The position numbers and the translations under genes were made by a program. The notes under the pieces are model-generated. The model was not told the DNA's origin and did no database searches. It saw only the letters and a list, made by a program, of their open reading frames with translations. Of a DNA stretch of 63,557 nucleotides, positions 18,052 to 26,634 are shown piece by piece; the stretch's first letter is position 1, and every line of letters begins with the position of its first letter. This stretch comes from Streptomyces tardus (GTDB lineage Bacteria > Actinomycetota > Actinomycetes > Streptomycetales > Streptomycetaceae). The stretch spans positions 2,482,518 to 2,546,074 of the forward strand of contig NZ_JAELVF020000001.1 of assembly GCF_018101125.2 (NCBI RefSeq), given 5' to 3'.

Positions 18052-19089
18052 ATGGCAGACGGTGAAGCGATGGACGCGGGTCGACGGTTGAGGATCGCCG
18101 TGCTCGGCGCCGGCAGCGTGGGGTGCCAACTCGGCGGCCGGCTCGCGCCGCACGCCGAGGTGACGCTGATCGGAAGGGCCGCCGCGATGGCCGTGCTCGA
18201 CGAGAAGGGGCTGCGGCTGACCGGTGGCGGGCAGCCGGAGACGCTGGTGGAGCCGGGCGGCGTACGCACCGCGGCCGGCCCCGAGGCGGTCGCGGGCGCC
18301 GACTGTGTGCTGGTGACCGTGAAGTCGGCCGGTACGGAGGCTGCGGCGCGCGAGCTGGCGCCGCATCTGAGCGACGGCACGGTCGTCGTCAGCTTCCAGA
18401 ACGGGCTGCGGAACGCGGAGACGCTGCGGTCGGTTCTGGGCGCCGAGCGGACGGTCGTGGCGGGGATGGTCCCGTACAACATCGTGCAGACCGAGCCCGG
18501 CACGTACCACCAGGGCTCGGGCGGGGAGTTGCTTCTCGACGCCGGGCCCGAGGCGGCGCCGCTGGCGGCGGTGCTGCGCCGGGCCGGGCTGCCGGCGCAG
18601 CAGCACCCCGACATGCGCGGGGTGCAGTACGCCAAGCTGCTGATGAACCTCAACAACGCGCTCAACGCGCTCTCCGGGCTGCCGCTGCGCGAGCAGCTCG
18701 GACAGCGGGACCACCGCCGTTGCCTGGCCGTCCTCCAGCGCGAGGCGCTGGCCGCCTACCGGGCCGCGGGCATCCGCCCGGCTCGACTCGGGCTCGTCGC
18801 ACCGCGGTTGACGCCCACCCTGCTCGGGCTGCCGGACGGAGTCTTCCGGCGGGTCGCCGCCTCCGCGCTCGCCATCGACGAGCAGGCCCGCAGCTCCATG
18901 TGGGAGGACCTTCAGCGCGGCCGGACGACCGAGATCGACAGCCTCCAGGGGGAGATCGTCACGCTCGCGGCCCGCCACGGGCAGCGCGCCACCGCCAACG
19001 AACGCCTCATCGCCCTGGTCCGCGAGGCCGAGAGCGGCGACGGTCGCACCCGAACGGGCGCCGAACTGCTCGCCGAACTCACGCGCTGA
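18052..19089 (+). CDS. Ketopantoate reductase family protein (PanE/ApbA-like)
   Basis: 345-aa NADPH-dependent 2-dehydropantoate 2-reductase-like enzyme. The N-terminal Rossmann motif is VLGAGSVGCQLGGRL (residues 17-31). Catalytic-type residues are visible as VTVKSAGTE (Lys), the second Lys in YAKLLMNLNNALNALSG, and the C-terminal SSMWEDLQRGRTTEIDSLQGE. It may make pantoate for CoA, but Streptomyces genomes often hold several paralogues, and no panB or panC gene is nearby, so the substrate is uncertain. GGGGGAGGA sits 8 nt before the ATG. A short unrelated gap separates it from the next gene. Confidence 0.85.
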   Translation: MADGEAMDAGRRLRIAVLGAGSVGCQLGGRLAPHAEVTLIGRAAAMAVLDEKGLRLTGGGQPETLVEPGGVRTAAGPEAVAGADCVLVTVKSAGTEAAARELAPHLSDGTVVVSFQNGLRNAETLRSVLGAERTVVAGMVPYNIVQTEPGTYHQGSGGELLLDAGPEAAPLAAVLRRAGLPAQQHPDMRGVQYAKLLMNLNNALNALSGLPLREQLGQRDHRRCLAVLQREALAAYRAAGIRPARLGLVAPRLTPTLLGLPDGVFRRVAASALAIDEQARSSMWEDLQRGRTTEIDSLQGEIVTLAARHGQRATANERLIALVREAESGDGRTRTGAELLAELTR

Positions 19090-19245
19090 GCAGGCTGGTT
19101 GGGCAGGCGGGTCGTGCCCGTACGGCCGTCGGGTGTGCTCCGGCGGCCGGCTGTCCGGGCCGCGCGGAGCCGCCGGTTCCTGCGCCGGGCGTCCAGCGGC
19201 GAGGGTGCGGTGACGGGCGCCAACTGCGGTGTGCGGACGCTCCGT

Positions 19246-20189
19246 TCACCGGTTGTGCTGCGCCAGCAGTGAGCGGAAGCTGCGCGGCGGACGGCCGGTG
19301 AGCCGCTGGACGGTGTCGCTCACCCGGTCCTCGGCTCCTGCCGCGATGGCCAGGTCCAGACGGGCGAGCACCTCGGCGTACTCCCTCGGCATCGTGGCCG
19401 CGAGCCGTTCGGCCAGCTGCGTCTCGGACAGTCTCAGGTGGGTCACCCGCGAGCCGGTCAACTCCGTGAACAGTGAAGCGAGTTCGTCGTGGCTGAGCGC
19501 CTCGGGCCCGGTGATGACGAACTCGTCGGCCGGGGCCGCCTCCGTGCACAGGGTGTGGACGGCGACCGCGGCGATGTCGTCCGCGTCGACGAAGCCCACC
19601 CGGCCGTCGCCGGTCGCCGTGCGGATGACGCCCTCCTCGCGGATGCTCACCGCGTGCGGGTGCGGGGCGTGCAGGAAGTTCTGCATGAACCACGAGGGTC
19701 GCAGCGCCGCCCACTCCTCGAAGAACTCCGGCAGAGCCAGGTGGATCTGCCCCAGCGCGGGGCCGCCCGAGGGGATCGCGGAGGAGCTGAGCAGCACCGC
19801 GCGGCGCACACCCCGCTCTCGCGCGCCCTGCGCAGGAACGGCCGTACGACGGCGGCCGGTTCGGGGTCGCCGGTGGGGGCGACGAGGTAGATCCGGTCGA
19901 CGCCGTCGAGGGCAGCCGGGTGGGTGTCGGGGTCGTACCAGTCGAAGACCGCGCTCTCGGCGCCCGCGACAGGCGTCCCCCGGCGGGTCGCGGCGCGTAC
20001 CCGCACGCCCGCCGCCGCCAAGCCTGCGACCACGCGCGAGCCGGTGGTGCCCGAGGCGCCGGTGACCAGCACGGTGCCGGCTGCGGACGCGCACGGGTCG
20101 GCAGTGGGCGAGCAGGTGGAGGACGGGTCGGCTGCGGACGGGTCGGTCCGGTGCGGTCCGGAGGGGTCGGGAGTGGACGGTGTGGGCAT
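19246..20189 (-). pseudogene. NmrA-like NAD(P)-binding protein, frameshifted
   Basis: Atypical short-chain (NmrA/azoreductase-like) NAD(P)-binding protein. The start ATG 20189 is followed by a Pro/Ser/Thr-rich lead and the dinucleotide motif VLVTGASGTTGSRV, continuing to RPFLRRARESGV near 19820. From there the homology continues in another frame, RRAVLLSSSAIPSGGPALGQIH to the stop at 19246. The two halves join if one base is added or GT removed in GGGGTGTGCGCC (about 19812-19822). Either a sequencing error or a real mutation explains this. It is divergent from a TetR gene over two operators, as expected for a regulated redox gene. Confidence 0.75.
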
Positions 20190-20212
20190 GGGCGGGCCCT
20201 TCTCGTAGAATC

Positions 20213-20227
20213 CGGACTGTAGGTCCG
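20213..20227. promoter_or_regulatory. TetR operator, copy 1 (imperfect)
   Basis: CGGAC-TGTAG-GTCCG, a 15-bp inverted repeat in the divergent NmrA/TetR region. It shares its half-sites with copy 2, centred 26 bp away. Confidence 0.55.
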
Positions 20228-20238
20228 CTTTAAAGATA

Positions 20239-20253
20239 CGGACCAGTGGTCCG
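20239..20253. promoter_or_regulatory. TetR operator, copy 2 (perfect)
   Basis: CGGACCA-G-TGGTCCG is a perfect inverted repeat around one base, 21 bp before the TetR start codon. The flanking GGTCCGCTTT also recurs 26 bp apart, so both operators lie on nearly the same helical phase (2.5 turns). Confidence 0.65.
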
Positions 20254-20273
20254 CTTTGCAAGAGGGAGAGCCC

Positions 20274-20888
20274 GTGCCCGAGCCCAGGTCCCGCAGGGAC
20301 GCCGTACGCAACCGGGAGGCCGTGTTCGCCGCTGCCGACGCCCTGTTCGCGGAAGGCGGCAGCCCCGAGGACGTCACCATGGCCGGCATCGCGGCGGCGG
20401 CGGGTGTCGGCAAGGGAACTCTCTTCCGCGCCTTCGGCGACCGGGCGGGACTGCTCCGTGCGCTCTACGGTGCGCGGCTCGAACCGCTCAGGGAGGCCGT
20501 CGAGACCGGCCCGCCCCCGCTCGGACCCGGAACCCCGCCCCGCGAACGCGTCCGCGCACTGCTGGACGCCGCGCTCTGCTTCAAGGTCGACAACCGTCAT
20601 CTCGCCCTGGCGCTGGAGGAGTCCGGCGGCGCGAGCCCGTACGCGGCGGACCACTACCGGAGTTGGCACGGCCTGCTGAAGTCCGTGCTCGAACAGTTGC
20701 CGGGGTGGGCCGGGAGCGGCCACGCCTCGTTCACCGCGCACGCCCTGCTCGCCGCGGTGCGGGCGGATCTCGTCGAGCGCCTGGTCGGTGAGGACGGCGT
20801 ACCGCGCGAGGAGCTCCGTGCCCAACTGGGCGCCCACGTAGCGCGGTTGCTGGACGGGGCGGCGGACACCCGGCCGGCGCACGACTGA
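20274..20888 (+). CDS. TetR-family transcriptional regulator
   Basis: 204-aa TetR-type repressor. The N-terminal HTH (about residues 8-55) reads RRDAVRNREAVFAAADALFAE, then DVTMAGIAAAAGVGKGTLFRAFGDRAGLL, a textbook TetR recognition helix. The ligand domain follows from about 60 to 200. GTG 20274 is chosen over the upstream TTG because it has GAGGGAGA just before it and gives the usual start. It is divergent from the NmrA-like gene and probably represses both through the two operators at 20213-20253. Confidence 0.9.
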   Translation: MPEPRSRRDAVRNREAVFAAADALFAEGGSPEDVTMAGIAAAAGVGKGTLFRAFGDRAGLLRALYGARLEPLREAVETGPPPLGPGTPPRERVRALLDAALCFKVDNRHLALALEESGGASPYAADHYRSWHGLLKSVLEQLPGWAGSGHASFTAHALLAAVRADLVERLVGEDGVPREELRAQLGAHVARLLDGAADTRPAHD

Positions 20889-21680
20889 ACGACGCGCCAC
20901 CGGGCGCCCAATGCCTGGCGTCGCCCCGGCCCCGCGCCCGGTGCCGCGTGGCGTCGGGGTCGCGCGGCCCCGCCGGCCCCGCGTCGGTCCTGTGTTCGGC
21001 CGGTCCCGCGGCGGCCCCGCGTGCCGCCGGGCCCTGCGCCGGCCCCGCGTATCGCCGGGATCGTGCCGCGGCCTGCTGTGCAACTGCCCCTCACGCGCGG
21101 CAAGTTGCCGCGACTGTCGGGCAACGGGTCGGAGTGCCTGTCCGGTTGGGTGAACAGCGACCCCGGCGCACTCTCTGTTCCGGGCTTGCTCTTCCGGCCA
21201 ATCTAGAAAATACTTCTAGATCGGGGATGGGGAGGTGCTCGGCACCGGCCTCGGCGTTGCATGGGGGGCGTCGAGGCCGCAGGCGTCGTGACTCCGGCTG
21301 GGGAGACCGGAGTACGGCGAGGTCGGGGCGTGCGGCCCGGGGCGCGGGGGCGCCCGGGCAGGCGGTGGGGACCGCCGAGCGCCGCGGACCTCGTGCCGGC
21401 CGAACACACCCCGCCGGCCCGCGCCTCGGGGAGACGGGCGCGGGCCGGGGCGCGAGGTTCGCCCCGCCCACCGTCGGATGCCGTACCACCTGCCCGCCGT
21501 GCCCGGCCCGCTTGCCGATACGTGCGTACCGTCCGCCTGACGCGCCCGTACAGTCCGCCCTGACGGAGCCCGTGCCGTCCGCCCTGACGTGCTTGCCCGT
21601 ACGCGGCCCCCGTCCTGCCGCGCCTGCAGCCGCGCGCCCGCCCACGCCCCGTCGGGGGGTGGACAGCCGCGCGGCGTACG
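20889..21680. other. Intergenic region, 792 bp
   Basis: No supported gene; open frames here are Arg/Pro/Ala-rich and lack ribosome sites. It contains an AT-rich inverted repeat at 21201-21221 and three imperfect copies of CGTCCGCC(C)TGACG at about 21528-21590. It may be the scar of a lost gene or an unrecognised regulatory region between convergent units. Confidence 0.45.
21201..21221. promoter_or_regulatory. AT-rich perfect inverted repeat
   Basis: ATCTAGAA (21201-21208) and TTCTAGAT (21214-21221) are perfect reverse complements with a 5-nt spacer. It stands out sharply from the GC-rich flanks. It resembles a repressor operator, but no gene starts beside it on either strand. Confidence 0.5.
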
Positions 21681-24323
21681 TCAGTTGGAGCGCAGGACGG
21701 TCGGGAGCCGGTCCAGTGCGGTGGGGAGCTCGACGGCGGCCAGGCCACCGCCCTGGGCGACGTCCGGGCTGCCGCCGCCGCGTCCGGAGAGCAGCGCCCT
21801 GACGAGGGTGGCGGCCGAGGTGCCGGCGTCCTTGGCGGCGCGGTTGACCGCGACGACGATGACGCCCTTGCCCTCCGCCTCCGCACCGATCGCGGCGACG
21901 GCGGGGGTACGGGCGTCGAGCCGGTCCCGCACCGCGAGGGCGAGTTCGCGGGCGGTGCCGCCGTCGCCCTCCAGGGTGCCGGTGACGACGAGGGTGCCGC
22001 CGATGTCCTTTGCCGCGGCGGCCAGTTCGGCCGCCCGGCCGACAGCCTCCTTGCGGCGCAGCTCCGCCGACTGCCGGTCGGCGGCCTTCAGCCGGTCCAG
22101 GAGTCCGGCGACACGGTCCGGCAACTGGTCCTTGGGGGCCTGGAGTTGCTCGGCGATACGGGCGACCAGATCGCGTTCGCGGGCGAGGTAGCCGAAGCCC
22201 TCGACGCCGACGGCCGCCTCCACGCGGCGCATTCCCGCGCCGACCGAGGATTCGCCGGTGAGCGCGACGACGCCGACCTGGGACGAGTGCTCGACGTGGG
22301 TGCCGCCGCACAGCTCGCGGGACCAGGGGCCGCCGATCTCCACGACGCGCACCTTTTCGCCGTAGGTCTCGCCGAAGAGGGCGAGCGCGCCGATCTCCTT
22401 GGCCTCGGCCAGAGTCATCCAGCTCGCCGAGACCGGCAGGTCGTGGCGGAGCGCGCGGTTGGCGGCCTCCTCGACCTCGGAGCGCACGGTGGTGCCGAGC
22501 GCGCCGCGCCAGGGGAAGTCCAGGCGGAGATAGCCCGGTCGGTTGTAGGAGCCGGCCTGGAGCGCGGCCGGGCCGAGGATCTGCCGGAGCGCGGCGTGCA
22601 GCACGTGGGTGCCGGAGTGTGCCTGCCGGGCGCCGAGCCGCCACTCGGCGTCGACGGCCGCCCGTACGGTGTCGCCGGTCGCCAGCTCGCCCGCGGTGAC
22701 CCGGACCTGGTGCACCACCAGCCCGGGCAACGGCCGCTGTACGTCGAGGACTTCGGCCTCGGCGGAGCTGCCGGTCAGTCGGCCCGCATCGCTCTCCTGA
22801 CCGCCCGACTCGGCGTAGAAGGGGGTGCGGTCCAGGACGACGGTGACGATGTCGCCGGTCGCCGCGACCGGCAGCGGGCCGGCCGGGCCCAGCAGGGCCA
22901 GGACCCGGGACTCGGTCTCCAGTGTCGTCCACGCCTGCCAGTCGGTGGGCCCGTTGGCGTCCAGTACGGAGCGCAGCGCGGTGGTGTCGCCGGAGCCGGT
23001 CTTGCGGGCGCGGGCGTCGGCGCGGGCGCGCTCGCGCTGCTCGTTCATCAGCGTGGTGAAGCCCTCGCGGTCGACCTCCACGCCCTGCTCGGCGGCCATC
23101 TCCAGAGTGAGGTCGATGGGGAAGCCGTAGGTGTCGTGCAGCTGGAAGACCTTGGCACCGGGGAGGGTTCGCACCCCCTCGGCGCGCGCCTCGGCGACGG
23201 CGGTGTCCAGGACGACGGTGCCCTGCTTGAGGGTCGTGCGGAACGCGTCCTCCTCGCCGTACGCCTGCTGGGAGATCCGGTCGAACTCGGCGACCAGCTC
23301 CGGATAGCTGGGCGACATGCAGTCCCTGGCCACCGGCAGCAGCTCGGGCAGCGCCGGGTCCTGGTGGCCGAGGAGCCGCACGGCCCGCACCGCCCGGCGC
23401 AAAATGCGACGCAGTACGTAGCCGCGGCCCTCGTTCCCCGGCGCGGTGCCGTCGGCCAGCAGCATCAGTGCGGTGCGGACGTGGTCGGCGACGACGCGCA
23501 GCCGTACGTCGTCCTCCTGGGCGGCGCCGTAGCGGGTGCCGGTGAGGTCGGCGGCGCGGTCCAGGATCGGGCGCGTCTCGTCGATCTCGTAGAGGTTGTC
23601 GACGCCCTGGAGGAGGGTGGCCATCCGCTCCAGTCCCATACCGGTGTCGATGTTGCGGCGCGGCAGTTCGCCGAGGATCGGGTAGCCCGACTTGCCGGGG
23701 CCGTCGCCGCGCTCGTACTGCATGAAGACCAGGTTCCAGAACTCCATGTACCGGTCCTCGTCCACCTCCGGGCCGCCCGCGCGGCCGAGGGCGGGGCCCC
23801 GGTCGTAGTACAGCTCGGAGCAGGGGCCGCAGGGCCCGGGCACGCCCATGGACCAGAAGTTGTCCTCGTCGCCGCGGGCCACGATGCGGTCGTTCGGCAG
23901 ACCTGCGACGCGGCGCCAGATCTCGCGGCTCTCGTCGTCCGTGTGGTGGACGGTGACCCAGATGCGGTCAGGGTCGAGGCCGTAGCCGCTCTCGGCGGTG
24001 GACAGCTCCCAGGCGTAGGCGATCGCCTCTTCCTTGAAGTAGTCCCCGAAGGAGAAGTTGCCGTTCATCTGGAAGAAGGAGCCGTGCCGGGTGGTGACGC
24101 CGACCTCCTCGATATCCAGGGTCCGTACGCACTTCTGCACGCTCGTCGCCCGGTTCCACGGCGCGAGGTCCTCGCCGGTGAGGTACGGCTTGAACGGCAC
24201 CATGCCCGCGTTGACGAAGAGCAGCGTCGGGTCGGGGGTCGGCAGCGGGGCGCTGGGCACGACGGTGTGCCCGCGCTCGGCGAAGTAGTCGAGGTAGCGG
24301 CTGCGGATGTCGGCGGTGCGCAC
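21681..24323 (-). CDS. alaS: Alanyl-tRNA synthetase, divergent copy
   Basis: 880-aa class II alanyl-tRNA synthetase that charges tRNA-Ala and proofreads. The catalytic core is residues 1-240 ([39 protein letters not shown]). The editing domain has intact zinc ligands HSGTH (569-573) and CGGTH (672-676). The oligomerisation C-Ala domain ends in [17 protein letters not shown] 24323 has GGAG 7 nt upstream. It lies 55 nt after tsaD, so they form an operon. The sequence resembles other actinomycete AlaRS more than the copy I know from Streptomyces, and the usual neighbours (ruvX, mltG) are absent, suggesting a second copy. Confidence 0.9.
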   Translation of the reverse strand: MRTADIRSRYLDYFAERGHTVVPSAPLPTPDPTLLFVNAGMVPFKPYLTGEDLAPWNRATSVQKCVRTLDIEEVGVTTRHGSFFQMNGNFSFGDYFKEEAIAYAWELSTAESGYGLDPDRIWVTVHHTDDESREIWRRVAGLPNDRIVARGDEDNFWSMGVPGPCGPCSELYYDRGPALGRAGGPEVDEDRYMEFWNLVFMQYERGDGPGKSGYPILGELPRRNIDTGMGLERMATLLQGVDNLYEIDETRPILDRAADLTGTRYGAAQEDDVRLRVVADHVRTALMLLADGTAPGNEGRGYVLRRILRRAVRAVRLLGHQDPALPELLPVARDCMSPSYPELVAEFDRISQQAYGEEDAFRTTLKQGTVVLDTAVAEARAEGVRTLPGAKVFQLHDTYGFPIDLTLEMAAEQGVEVDREGFTTLMNEQRERARADARARKTGSGDTTALRSVLDANGPTDWQAWTTLETESRVLALLGPAGPLPVAATGDIVTVVLDRTPFYAESGGQESDAGRLTGSSAEAEVLDVQRPLPGLVVHQVRVTAGELATGDTVRAAVDAEWRLGARQAHSGTHVLHAALRQILGPAALQAGSYNRPGYLRLDFPWRGALGTTVRSEVEEAANRALRHDLPVSASWMTLAEAKEIGALALFGETYGEKVRVVEIGGPWSRELCGGTHVEHSSQVGVVALTGESSVGAGMRRVEAAVGVEGFGYLARERDLVARIAEQLQAPKDQLPDRVAGLLDRLKAADRQSAELRRKEAVGRAAELAAAAKDIGGTLVVTGTLEGDGGTARELALAVRDRLDARTPAVAAIGAEAEGKGVIVVAVNRAAKDAGTSAATLVRALLSGRGGGSPDVAQGGGLAAVELPTALDRLPTVLRSN

Positions 24324-24378
24324 GGAAGTCTCCGATGGATGCGGGGAGTTGGCGGGCGGTACGTCTGTGGTCCGGCGG

Positions 24379-25452
24379 TCAGCCGGCGGCCGGGAGCGGC
24401 AGCGGGGTCAGGGCCGCGTACTCCAGTGGTGCGGACGGGTCGACCGCGAGGTCCAGCGGTGCGGGCTTCGCGCCGGAGCGCACCAGCAGATCGCCGACCG
24501 CGGCGATCATCGCGCCGTTGTCCGTGCACAGCCCCAGCGGCGGGACGCGCAGCTCGATGCCGGCGCTCGCGCAGCGCGCCTGCGCCAGCGAGCGCACCCG
24601 GGAGTTGGCCGCGACGCCGCCGACGACCACCAGGGTCCGTACGTCGTGCTCGCGGCAGGCGGCCACCGCCTTGCGGGTCAGCACATCGGCCACGGCCTCC
24701 TGGAGCGAGGCGGCGCCGTCGGCCACCGGCAGCTCCGGACCGGCGGCCCGGTGCTTCTCCGCCCAGCGTGCCGCGGCGGTCTTGAGCCCGGAGAAGGAGA
24801 AGGCGAACCGGTCCTCCCGGTCGCGCGGCGCCGTCAGCGGGCGCGGGAACGCCACCGCCTTCGGGTCGCCCGACTGCGCGGCCCGGTCGATGGCCGGCCC
24901 GCCCGGGTAGGAGAGCCCGAAGACCCGGGCCACCTTGTCGAAGCACTCGCCCGCGGCGTCGTCCATGGTGTCGCCGAGGTGCACGATCGGATCGCGGACG
25001 AGATCGCGCACCAGCAGCAGCGAGGTGTGGCCGCCGGAGACGATCAGCACCATGCACGGCTCGGGCAGCGGGCCGTGCTCCAGGGTGTCGGCGGCGACGT
25101 GCCCGGCGAGATGGTGCACGCCGTACAGCGGGACGTCGAGCGCGTACGCGTACCCTTTCGCGGCGGCGACGCCCACCTGGAGCGCCCCGGCGAGACCGGG
25201 CCCGGAGGTGACGGCGACGGCGCCGATGTCGCCGAAGGACAGGCCCGCCTCGGCGAGCGCCTTGTCGACCACGGACTGCATGGAGTGCACGTGCGCGCGG
25301 GCGGCGATCTCCGGTACGACGCCGCCGAACCGCGCGTGCTCGGCCATGCTGGACGCGACCGCGTGGCCCAGCAGCTTCCCGTCGCGCACGAGGCCGGCAC
25401 CGGTCTCGTCGCAGGACGACTCGATGCCGAGTACGACGGGTGAGCCGCGCAT
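24379..25452 (-). CDS. tsaD: TsaD, tRNA N6-threonylcarbamoyladenosine transferase subunit, divergent copy
   Basis: 357-aa TsaD/Gcp ASKHA-fold protein, which transfers the threonylcarbamoyl group to A37 of ANN-decoding tRNAs together with TsaB and TsaE. Motifs: [17 protein letters not shown] (7-23), metal-binding His in [10 protein letters not shown] (112-120), [11 protein letters not shown], and the late [15 protein letters not shown] 25452 follows GGAGG with 5-nt spacing. The usual neighbours tsaB, rimI and groES are missing, and it is followed by alaS. The C-terminus is short compared with the Streptomyces copy I remember. A second, specialised TsaD is likely but cannot be shown from this window. 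Confidence 0.9.
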   Translation of the reverse strand: MRGSPVVLGIESSCDETGAGLVRDGKLLGHAVASSMAEHARFGGVVPEIAARAHVHSMQSVVDKALAEAGLSFGDIGAVAVTSGPGLAGALQVGVAAAKGYAYALDVPLYGVHHLAGHVAADTLEHGPLPEPCMVLIVSGGHTSLLLVRDLVRDPIVHLGDTMDDAAGECFDKVARVFGLSYPGGPAIDRAAQSGDPKAVAFPRPLTAPRDREDRFAFSFSGLKTAAARWAEKHRAAGPELPVADGAASLQEAVADVLTRKAVAACREHDVRTLVVVGGVAANSRVRSLAQARCASAGIELRVPPLGLCTDNGAMIAAVGDLLVRSGAKPAPLDLAVDPSAPLEYAALTPLPLPAAG

Positions 25453-25644
25453 GGGGGCCTCCAGGTGTTGCGTCAGCTTGGGCTTCGAGTGTAGAGGCGT
25501 GCGCGCACCCGCGGCGGGGCGTGCCTCCCGCGGCGGCCCGCCGCCCCGGTCGGCGACCGGTGACCGCGACCGGGGACCGAGACCGGGGTGTGGGCGTGCG
25601 TGTCCGGGCGTGCGAGCGGGCGGGCCGGCGGGGCCGCCGCGGGG

Positions 25645-25959
25645 TCAGGGTGCCGCGGTGTCCGCGGTGCCGTGCCCGGTGTCCGTACGGCCGGCCGCTG
25701 CCGCGTACTCGGCGACCGAGCGGCCGTACTCCGGCAGGTGCAGGGCGAGCGCGCGTTCGCAGAGCGCGACGGCCTCCTTGTCCCGGTCGGTCGCGTCCAG
25801 GGCGGAGGCGCGCTCAATGAGGGCCGCCGGGCGGCCGTCGGGCAGCTCGGCCGTCAACGCGTCGACGGCCGCGCGGAATTCGGCGGGGGAGTGGTCGTCG
25901 AAGCCCTCCCGGAGGGCGGTGCACCGGCGTTCCCACTCCGGTGTGGTGGCGGGGCTCAT
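25645..25959 (-). CDS. Short tetratricopeptide-repeat (TPR_5-like) protein
   Basis: 104-aa protein resembling the N-terminal two thirds of actinomycete TPR_5 proteins: ALTAELPDGRPAALIERASALDATDRDKEAVALCERAL is a clear TPR pair. Family members normally continue with a further helix pair (of the RRRATIQLASSLRNLG kind), whereas this one ends in a Thr/Gly/Ala-rich tail (GRTDTGHGTADTAAP). It may be a truncated or degenerate version. ATG 25959 is used; an earlier GTG-type start is possible. It lies upstream of tsaD on the same strand but about 190 nt away. Confidence 0.6.
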   Translation of the reverse strand: MSPATTPEWERRCTALREGFDDHSPAEFRAAVDALTAELPDGRPAALIERASALDATDRDKEAVALCERALALHLPEYGRSVAEYAAAAGRTDTGHGTADTAAP

Positions 25960-26051
25960 GCCGGCAGTCTGGCGGGAGCCGAGGCCGACGCGCATCTGCC
26001 TTTCGGGGCCGCTGCTGCGCCCGCCCCCAACCGCCTGTCTGCTGCTCGCCG

Positions 26052-26546
26052 TCAGCGGGACTGGGCGTCGAGCTCGTCGCCCATCAGGGTCAGGAAGCGG
26101 GCGACGGTGCGCAGTTCGTCGTCGCTGAGCCGGCGCATGGCGGCTTCGGTGCTGCGGGCGAGCGGGCGGAAGGAGGAGCGGGCCAGTTCGCGCCCCCGGC
26201 CCGCGTAGTGGATGTGGACGACGCGCCGGTCGCGGGCGTCGCGGACGCGCTGGACGTGGCCCGCCTTCTCCAGCCGGTCCAGGCAGGCGGTGACGGCACC
26301 GGAGGTCAGTTGGAGGCGTTCGCGCAGGCGGCCGGGGGTGACGGCGGTGCCGGGGTCGGCGTCGAGGATCTCGATCAGCGCCTGCACATCGGTGAGGTGG
26401 AGGCCGTGTTCGTGGGCGAAGTGCTGGGCGAGACGGTTGAACTCGGCGTTCATCCGGCGCAGCAGGACGGCGTACGTCTGGAGGTCGGGGGCGGGGCCGC
26501 CGTCACCTTTCCAGGGGTCCTCGGGCTCTTCGTGTTGTTCCGGCAC
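26052..26546 (-). CDS. MarR-family transcriptional regulator
   Basis: 164-aa winged-helix MarR repressor. The DNA-binding region covers about residues 60-125 (LTDVQALIEILDADPG, GRLRERLQLTSGAVTACLDRLEKAGHV, then the wing RDARDRRVVHIHYAGRG). GTG 26546 has GGAG immediately upstream, and the start gives MPEQHEEPEDP. It is divergent from an MMPL exporter with 88 bp between them containing two operators, so it probably represses the exporter and itself. Typical ligands of this family are lipophilic or phenolic. Confidence 0.88.
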   Translation of the reverse strand: MPEQHEEPEDPWKGDGGPAPDLQTYAVLLRRMNAEFNRLAQHFAHEHGLHLTDVQALIEILDADPGTAVTPGRLRERLQLTSGAVTACLDRLEKAGHVQRVRDARDRRVVHIHYAGRGRELARSSFRPLARSTEAAMRRLSDDELRTVARFLTLMGDELDAQSR

Positions 26547-26564
26547 GGCTCCACGATATATAAA

Positions 26565-26593
26565 CTCAATGATTGAGATGTTCAATTCTTGAG
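26565..26593. promoter_or_regulatory. Twin MarR operators between marR and the MMPL gene
   Basis: CTCAAT-G-ATTGAG (26565-26577) is a perfect inverted repeat; TTCAATTCTTGAG (26581-26593) is a second, imperfect one with the same CTCAA half-site. The centres are 16 bp apart. The region is AT-rich (ATATATAAAC just left), as expected for a divergent promoter. Confidence 0.6.
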
Positions 26594-26634
26594 TGACCGG
26601 TTCACGCAGTGACCGGCCGACGTCTGGGGAGCAC

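Noticed and set aside
22146..24785. 879-codon plus-strand frame antisense to alaS and tsaD
   Set aside because: Mirror image of real genes produced by GC-biased third positions; sequence is low-complexity Gly/Ala/Val.
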